37,127 bases of DNA, taken from the IMG/VR virus record IMGVR_UViG_3300035698_010721, positions 1-37,127 of that record; one strand, given 5' to 3'. The notes under the pieces were generated by a model, which did no database searches, had not been told where the DNA came from, and saw only the letters and a program-made list of their open reading frames with translations. Positions 35,701 to 37,127 of the stretch are shown in pieces (within the stretch, counting starts at the first letter, position 1; each line of letters opens with the position of its first letter). Source of the DNA: a virus. Position numbers and translations under genes: made by a program.

Positions 35701-37127
35701 GAACGTTTTAAAGAGATTTTAAATAATATTTTAGAAGTGTTAGGAGTTACACCTAATACAAGTTTAAGTAAAGCAATTGAAGATATTCTTTTCTTAGTAG
35801 ACAATGCAGAAGTCGATCCTACTACGATAAGTCAAGAGACAATTAATAGTATAGTACAAGCACAAAATGAAGATTTATCTGAAGCTCAAAGGGAAGAAGA
35901 AAAGTATAAAAAAGTAACTCAAATACTTAAAAGTAGAATAAGTATTGTAGAAAATGCTATCAATAAAGCTAAATTAAATAAAGATTTAGTTAAAGTAAGG
36001 CAATTGGAAGCTAGAAAAGAAGAGCTTGAAAATGATGTTAAAGCTTTAGACGATGAATCTGTACTATCTACCGTATTACAAATAGGAAAAAACGAATTAA
36101 ATAGAGTTAGAAACATTTTAGCAAAACCTCAAGTAAGTACTTCTGATTTAGATTTTGTACTAAGAACTTTAACTTCATGGAAAGATGCTTCTGAGTTTTT
36201 ACTATCTGATTTAGATTTAGATCAAGGGGGTAAAGCGGTTGAATTAATTGCAGCTTTAGAAACTGAAGCCAAGCAATTAAGACGTAAATGGGAAACTATC
36301 ACTAAAGATCATTTATTTGAAATAACTAAAAAAGAATCCTCTGCTAGTGATTTAATTAAAGAAGAAGTGGTAGGTGCTCAAGAGGATATAAGTAGTTTTA
36401 CTTCTTTAATGCTAGATTTATCTAGATCAGATAATGTTATATTAGGAGTTGTAGATAAGTTTATAAGAAAAGCAAACAATTCCGCAAATGCCGAGGCTCA
36501 AATTGTTCAAAAACAAGTAGAAGAGTATGTAGTAAGGTTAAACACTAAAGAGGCTTTTAAAAAAGATAAATTTTATGTTTTTGCTCAAGAAGATCAAGAT
36601 GGAAAATTAACTGGAAATTTAGTAAGTGAATATAATCAAGATTACTATGATACTAGAAAAAAACTATTAAATACCGCTAGAAAAGCAAAAAATAGTAAAA
36701 GTTGGACTAATTTTTTTAATTGGAAAAAAGAAAATCACACTATTGTAGATATACGTAAATTATATAAAGAAACTACTGAAGGTACATTAGAGTTTGTAAA
36801 TAATTCTTCTTATATATTAGAGTTAGAAAAAGAAATAGGAGCAGCAAAAGTTGTTAAAGAGTTAGAAAAACAAGAACAAAAAATAGCTAACTATAATGCA
36901 GATTTATTATCTAAAGAGGATTCAGTAAAAGACGAACCTGACGGTTTTCGGACTTTTGAAGAATGGAAAGTTAAACATAATCCTGTATTTTATATGCAAA
37001 ACATTTTAGACAACAATTACGTTTCTACTAAAATAAACGGAAAATTTGTTAAAAATGAAGGGTACAATTATTCTATAGAAGTTCCTAAATCTAAATGGAA
37101 CGATTCTAAGTATAGTAAAATTCAAGA
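23785..37127 (+). CDS. Giant virion RNA polymerase polyprotein (partial, 3' end outside window)
   Basis: One frame runs from ATG 23785 to the window end: 13,343 nt, 4,447 codons, no stop (translated by hand). Order: residues 1-365, glycine-rich with hydrophobic stretches; 380-775, charged coiled coil and acidic linker; 776-1450, unrecognised mixed region; 1453-1791, polyvalent-protein module; 1792-2480, unrecognised; about 2480-3760, RNA polymerase core with DFDVD (3017-3021); about 3800-3960, zincin-like domain with HESLH (3850-3854); 3960-4447, helical region with further crAss-like blocks. crAss-like virion RNA polymerases (phage phi14:2 gp66, about 2,180 aa) are ejected into the host to transcribe early genes. 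Here the polymerase is part of a much larger chain. The true length is unknown. Confidence 0.9.
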   Translation, partial: MGKRQKINPIIYDTKQHGFTSGESQDGGLGNIELGSYDFGVNRNNIDNLETIRAFNQSSLSKFGNQAAKTLPAIGLGIVENAGYLGELLFDWGDKKDYTNALTEFAKDKREKLDEALPVNRKDRGAVFDLDDPAWWIEHGGGLVESIGEFLVTGAGVGSALGKVATGTAKTLRAGLIAEKMLQGTAAVGTSASLAYVEGAMSGSQVYKEVFADQMRIHGNKDTANQLASEAASTTVKTNTLINTALNLTSVMPLFKSKGFLKNNTALNRGNLKKEEYLKKLTNLPVDNPNKALRRILAFEALQEGAEEQVNLFAEGEGRIVGGLKKKEGSAMDRFLDAALSEEGALNFILGAVGGVGQTLGTQFAPIKKTTDKDGKREFISIREQTKRNKEVGVANYIDSVKKDFATLDTLQKELNAAVLEGDESKIALTKEKLFNIGTINSIRQGFGEAFIQDFEEIAATDNTIQSLEKDGRTEAMRKGYTDSITENSYKNEASDRARTLAQLTREYKNIEEQFSDLNSIFAQEGFRKHLAAESYKKSTEEINKIIEEIRPQFEGNFSLYESRVLELEAKKRGLKNALSTINDENYKDVANTLTGVTSAEGQAKLTKSITQQLLAVQEEIKAEKEVYKNKPTSEADLSISDLFKEATFYFETITPLEGQRALFAEMGKEIGKDYRKLYTREGKKAFTDSVGKEVEKVNKDFQKKLEDKLAKDAKKEEKVAKTLAKAKLEAEKKQKDTETAVKTLEKEAPSSNFGKTKVEEVEEEENVSNFGKTKDQIEADNAKKDSDPKTNSSSLEADLNNEDPKLDTGLEGYQGLTNKEREEEKEALDTLIEENNNTNEGLLINAAPSIAYLAQDYEEDEDGIRSTSNTINDNTNLDVFRPNGIIVGDKITLAIDTENEAYEEFKEDAERVPIVIKKGDKIIGYVHTIDYINRNRVVEVTYDSEGNPTDNLELQKTNLKKLREFLYTSKTFDSIITKKTLGVLNRDFKGGRYNVNEAMPSGVSFALGKNGNLYVNKDDSYPNPLVNKQEFLNGRLYAILPTPVEGKEMGVPLDIKTLSKSYVDSMKAGLMLFLAEDDQISESGQIAINTLNTKFEIDIRTFAGLRSFFNNFVYSDGRLNDTEFLTEVSENVKPDDKKYLEVLGNGILIAETSKKPLSITKNSPPAQAEALLAALEKHLAGMYMNIDLNQIKNNRPIKLPLLKVDTETGEYVTEEESYESYNDFIAAHSLTNIIAAPLNDTEVTYFVQPTMEFATPQDGTAPEIQPKIVIAKENKPESKITLSGSLTNSKVTGKNSDTVESDDLAENLLGKQNQVQYNLKSITLLASAKAEQVFIKGEKAGWDLNKILTELQIPKEQKQIILDKNITDREEIITSLLADNSFVVEVNTAKEKLKTGNLLFGDDIRDENFKYDSYDNDTFWKENIETGEIIDLTKEEYEKGLQSINDNLNDNPTQHYSNLTVSGGTNYTENEIATPAIIPNIKGHAEFSTDNGIGWFRSDEVQGKNLRDEDTSIEGIFGKDNFEGTKTRRVLEVQSDLFQKGRDKKDLISSENKKLTIGQSSETEFTVETYEGERLSFHASKEDANKELARLQSLPNPTNNFLQLLNKKGNWVNFFIQSIVQDSAKKGYEKVLFPTGETAAKVEGHQTIADEIKSLDTEINELKKGIKSFKLNDITHYYLQKDKSVEPGEQPSIEKDGWYADPKDVGVDIFQFETIPDNLKNSITEIDSAVKGKLQKLEAQKQEMKSQGIEKLKPIEAFYSNRVTNILNKLYDVNEVTDEFGNTWNEINIEASSISAISLDLPEALRFENILVTGYSSYTQNEVIDTINSYILSKIRDKGEAGYLVEFNNFINEIKGIDLARFQNIVKNQKDFRRLAQEKLQRLGIVKKRRLNEREVDSAILSLSELDISDNLQWEDEWVFKLNPKNTAGTQLKQFFAFIADTEYDPTKGTYLVKGTHLGIENIPKYMSLDTVWEGVLSVTTDTAPVWEDIRKKLEEASPSKPYLHSILNEIDNYTGKDKQRLINQFVVAATKTHNGYEFLKVRKNKNGTVNFFPSDSNRGNLTKTIQEFWLQNFKQTFLVTVNNEGDLIINKKEATKMIARINNSDLSLDSSLKILEKLGIDVSPEVHKSLFRINKKESLRRQYEDKDGLFFLIKDGLSNLKENDLLEINHPLANNSGFKALARLEAKYNTSTHSNSLRNINNDLVYAYGLNKFLTSRTRELLTTNKAKELSLVSFNSTYFQDEEGKIPLYENWLYSLQNDTYFKEHFKVSPIDGMREGRKKGVSMTDMYEKDQEVFRLAAYHNNLNGRKTSRLSKFVYSIPGKATSYLVTAPRHDTSIVIDKVSSKVTFNKSSLDALFSVANSEFKRIRRFQELQDQGTAPTTKGYKDGANKFFFYDFLNKDSSPEIWKGGRLLSYTSTVEIEGKQVAVGSIIREKIAENFNQEIKSKIEHWNKLNIIGKDAKNKNIFNNVDSNFLSGMVVAKTSAADFQKQSIWMATDFVVNTYLANFNMHQAFIGDPALFYKKDIQNTWSNVGKRLAKDIASGEDLALSNINEEFVRVYASDRLVNALNIAELRNRIKDLASDYEAIEGTDAVELTTLKEHLTVLYQQGRLDTDVYNRILNKIKTEENSLKLDQKDLGIILQPMKPVYSDSVVDTEEDMVRVEYIKSASFPLIPELTKGTDLDNIRIAMETLEKTKELPVRLAFTSATKLGGREFATLFNKDGKTSKDLDLTPFSINVPRRGLRIQQDIPYDPSKDNILRGSQISKLLFDSILNLDGFSFDGKKITAKALKEKFLEANYDLSAKALNELNEDITTNGDLDIKKLRGILQEEAIDRDYNINDLLMLSLDRATGKFVMPFWSSPSSDKYESLVTSLYTNRVIKQKLSGRSLVLVSEEGFGGKSEGIVYTSSYDSEIGLKPMRVEDGEVKAAQVIVPQRFKDSQGALLDIKKYIDKTTGLLDVNKVPKKMLEAIGFRIPTQGHNSMAYLEIVGFLPEIYQNTIITPRNFIIQMGSDFDVDKLYIYEPEYTVDNETVLKAKSTNNDIIDMHKSVLTNESVFNKIIRPLGFGLLEGGKGKTNLAIEIDNARKARLGGVKPLNGSQTFWTQKYLESLEGRAGIGVKSLDSTFNSILQGTELSLKGNNFISPFLVFGEDNGNAIKLTDLGKGETWDGIRTINEVIAAYQSAAVDNEKNPILGKINSNSVTFPVERILVQLGFTEDFVAYFTSQDILVEYAKEVNNLRGSSAEKGVTEETIYNKLKSKYVNLLRDKVSKEAFKSAQLKDADFPLTREQMKGSIQKGVEYRNKKITYEEIQLLALEKFRKAEMYGKALGKIQRAVNSDSKGLGKNFFEVADKVVDIQKVIYNNKLIDNASELLSGVEGDSFFSKSMNDIATQLGLMSAYTTFLSEEDSLFPYEKRTVQESLEQLEWVFGRELSTDNKKQIWNSLKSYVFSQNNNGLFEDASKERRKLFFDTKDNQSLATRIKNFAKTVQGKNNPFIKRLSFEFNPKNSNKPALIKYNSSAGENLDEIPIYQGFKDLFRDSATKQLGLDLVKYTYLNGGQQQANEFTKYVPFEELVNLGFTASLNKVNFNNPALVETVVNADLNKFTLQYVQHNPYLTQEVNSKFTKKIGNSYILPSPMANDKNFSTITEDQVANGTASPEYPPIIRLTSPEGEILVMYNETLEDDSRVYKLISTLNERFFNQYDANLAIDAVATNLTAPQNLTTPKSEKVVEKITVKVATKLPQAKTTPIVNKTVDEEKNLLVDTNVATTIDNILATSIIPQHVELAKFLKATNLLTNWTISEDQNITGKGKAYTTLGKAGRISYNTLKFKNPTDIQELERLILHESLHAVTVGSLLNPQNAKQEQAIESLKNLRTNIRTKVINGEVAGMNAAELQEFEQLFAKNFKSMEDIARLSELKSKYYGIADLKGINNTNLVISEFITGILTEKGLQEAMNTIPYDSTKSVLERFKEILNNILEVLGVTPNTSLSKAIEDILFLVDNAEVDPTTISQETINSIVQAQNEDLSEAQREEEKYKKVTQILKSRISIVENAINKAKLNKDLVKVRQLEARKEELENDVKALDDESVLSTVLQIGKNELNRVRNILAKPQVSTSDLDFVLRTLTSWKDASEFLLSDLDLDQGGKAVELIAALETEAKQLRRKWETITKDHLFEITKKESSASDLIKEEVVGAQEDISSFTSLMLDLSRSDNVILGVVDKFIRKANNSANAEAQIVQKQVEEYVVRLNTKEAFKKDKFYVFAQEDQDGKLTGNLVSEYNQDYYDTRKKLLNTARKAKNSKSWTNFFNWKKENHTIVDIRKLYKETTEGTLEFVNNSSYILELEKEIGAAKVVKELEKQEQKIANYNADLLSKEDSVKDEPDGFRTFEEWKVKHNPVFYMQNILDNNYVSTKINGKFVKNEGYNYSIEVPKSKWNDSKYSKIQ
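28141..29160 (+). other. Polyvalent-protein module inside the giant protein (residues about 1453-1791)
   Basis: The segment begins PTQHYSNLTVSGGTNYTENE (GG-x-NY at 1465-1469), continues with LEVQSDLFQKGR (E1533, Q1535, D1537), then WVNFFIQSIVQDSAKKGYEKVLFPTGET (near 1620-1640), a coiled coil, and FYSNRVTNILNKLYDVNEV plus a W1785 strand. This succession matches the 'PGGxNYxE ... EIQSDxxQ ... A...GyDki.w.tG ... fYd..l' module I know from very large phage and mobile-element polyvalent proteins. Its biochemical activity is not established to my knowledge. Proline codons differ from the flanks (5 of 10 are CCA/CCG inside 28141-28980). Confidence 0.7.
31222..35064 (+). other. Virion RNA polymerase core (residues about 2480-3760)
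   Basis: Conserved crAss-like RNA polymerase blocks appear in order: YLANFNMHQAFIGDPALFYK (ending near 2525), QPMKPVY (2646-2652), SFPLIPELTKG, GFRIPTQGHNSM (2976-2987), the metal-binding GSDFDVDKLYIY with D3017, D3019 and D3021, GRAGIGVKSLDSTF (from 3117), SAAVDNEKNP, and NSDSKGLGKNFF (from 3341). In phi14:2 gp66 the corresponding catalytic triad is DFDID in a single chain carrying both double-psi barrels, related to cellular polymerases and to QDE-1-like RNA-dependent polymerases. All three aspartates are present, so the enzyme is expected to be active. Domain limits are approximate. Confidence 0.88.
35182..35760 (+). other. Zincin-like metallopeptidase domain in the giant protein (residues about 3800-3992)
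   Basis: ERLILHESLHAVT places the HExxH motif at 3850-3854 (H3850, E3851, H3854) in a predicted helix. A downstream helix, LVISEFITGILT, offers E3945 as a third zinc ligand, about 90 residues later, which fits the gluzincin-like HExxH...E layout. It follows the polymerase core directly. Zincin-like domains occur in some phage virion and polyvalent proteins; possible roles are self-processing of the giant chain or cutting of a host or scaffold protein. Activity and substrate are inference. Confidence 0.65.

Noticed and set aside
604-36116. Minus-strand ORFs of 61-122 codons, for example 16299-16664, 21385-21753 and 35919-36116
   Set aside because: Each lies opposite a well-supported + strand gene and is Ser/Leu/Phe-rich low-complexity sequence, as expected for the antisense of Lys/Glu-rich coding DNA.
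1-37127. Stop-codon reassignment (TAG or TGA read as an amino acid), known in some crAss-like phages
   Set aside because: No in-frame TAG or TGA interrupts any long gene, including 4,447 codons of the giant ORF, and TAG (3429-3431) and TGA (1647-1649) both serve as plausible stops.
1-37127. tRNA genes, CRISPR arrays, insertion sequences or integrase/attachment sites
   Set aside because: No cloverleaf-like segment, regularly spaced repeats, transposase/integrase motif or flanking repeats were seen; almost all sequence is accounted for by + strand coding frames.

Overview
The window is a 37 kb piece of a crAss-like phage genome (order Crassvirales), a short-tailed phage of Bacteroidetes. All genes lie on the + strand, are tightly packed (gaps mostly under 80 nt, many 1-30 nt overlaps) and AT-rich. 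The order matches the crAss-like structural module: small proteins, IHF-like protein, a conserved helical gene, TerL, portal, probable scaffold, major capsid protein, several virion/connector proteins, P22 gp4-like tail tubular protein, P22 gp10-like tail stabilization protein, two virion cargo proteins, and a giant virion RNA polymerase. TAnnTTTG motifs, the Bacteroidetes -7 promoter element, precede three genes. The standard genetic code is used: genes end in TAA, TAG or TGA, and the >4,400-codon last frame has no internal TAG or TGA.

Layout. 1-2272: the tail of a cut-off gene and six small genes of unknown function, ending in a terminator (2296-2326). 2312-7919: a promoter, a doubtful 62-aa ORF, an IHF/HU-like protein, a 236-aa protein, TerL and portal (DNA packaging). 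7951-14257: a promoter motif, probable scaffold, MCP, a hairpin terminator, two virion/connector candidates, an abundant-virion-protein candidate and a second hairpin. 14280-20208: two conserved virion proteins, the tail tubular protein and the 1,294-aa tail stabilization protein. 20210-37127: two cargo proteins and a giant ORF that starts at 23785 and is still open at the window end (4,447 codons).

How they work together. TerL and portal package DNA into a capsid built from MCP on the candidate scaffold. The connector, tubular and stabilization proteins close the portal vertex and form the short tail. The last three genes encode proteins expected to be packed in the virion and ejected with the DNA. 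The giant protein carries the single-chain RNA polymerase signature (DFDVD, residues 3017-3021).

The most interesting part is the giant protein. It joins a glycine-rich hydrophobic N-terminal region, a polyvalent-protein module with unlike codon use (residues about 1453-1791), the RNA polymerase core and a zincin-like metallopeptidase motif (HESLH, residue 3850) in one chain. Family assignments rest on recalled motifs and gene order, not on database searches.
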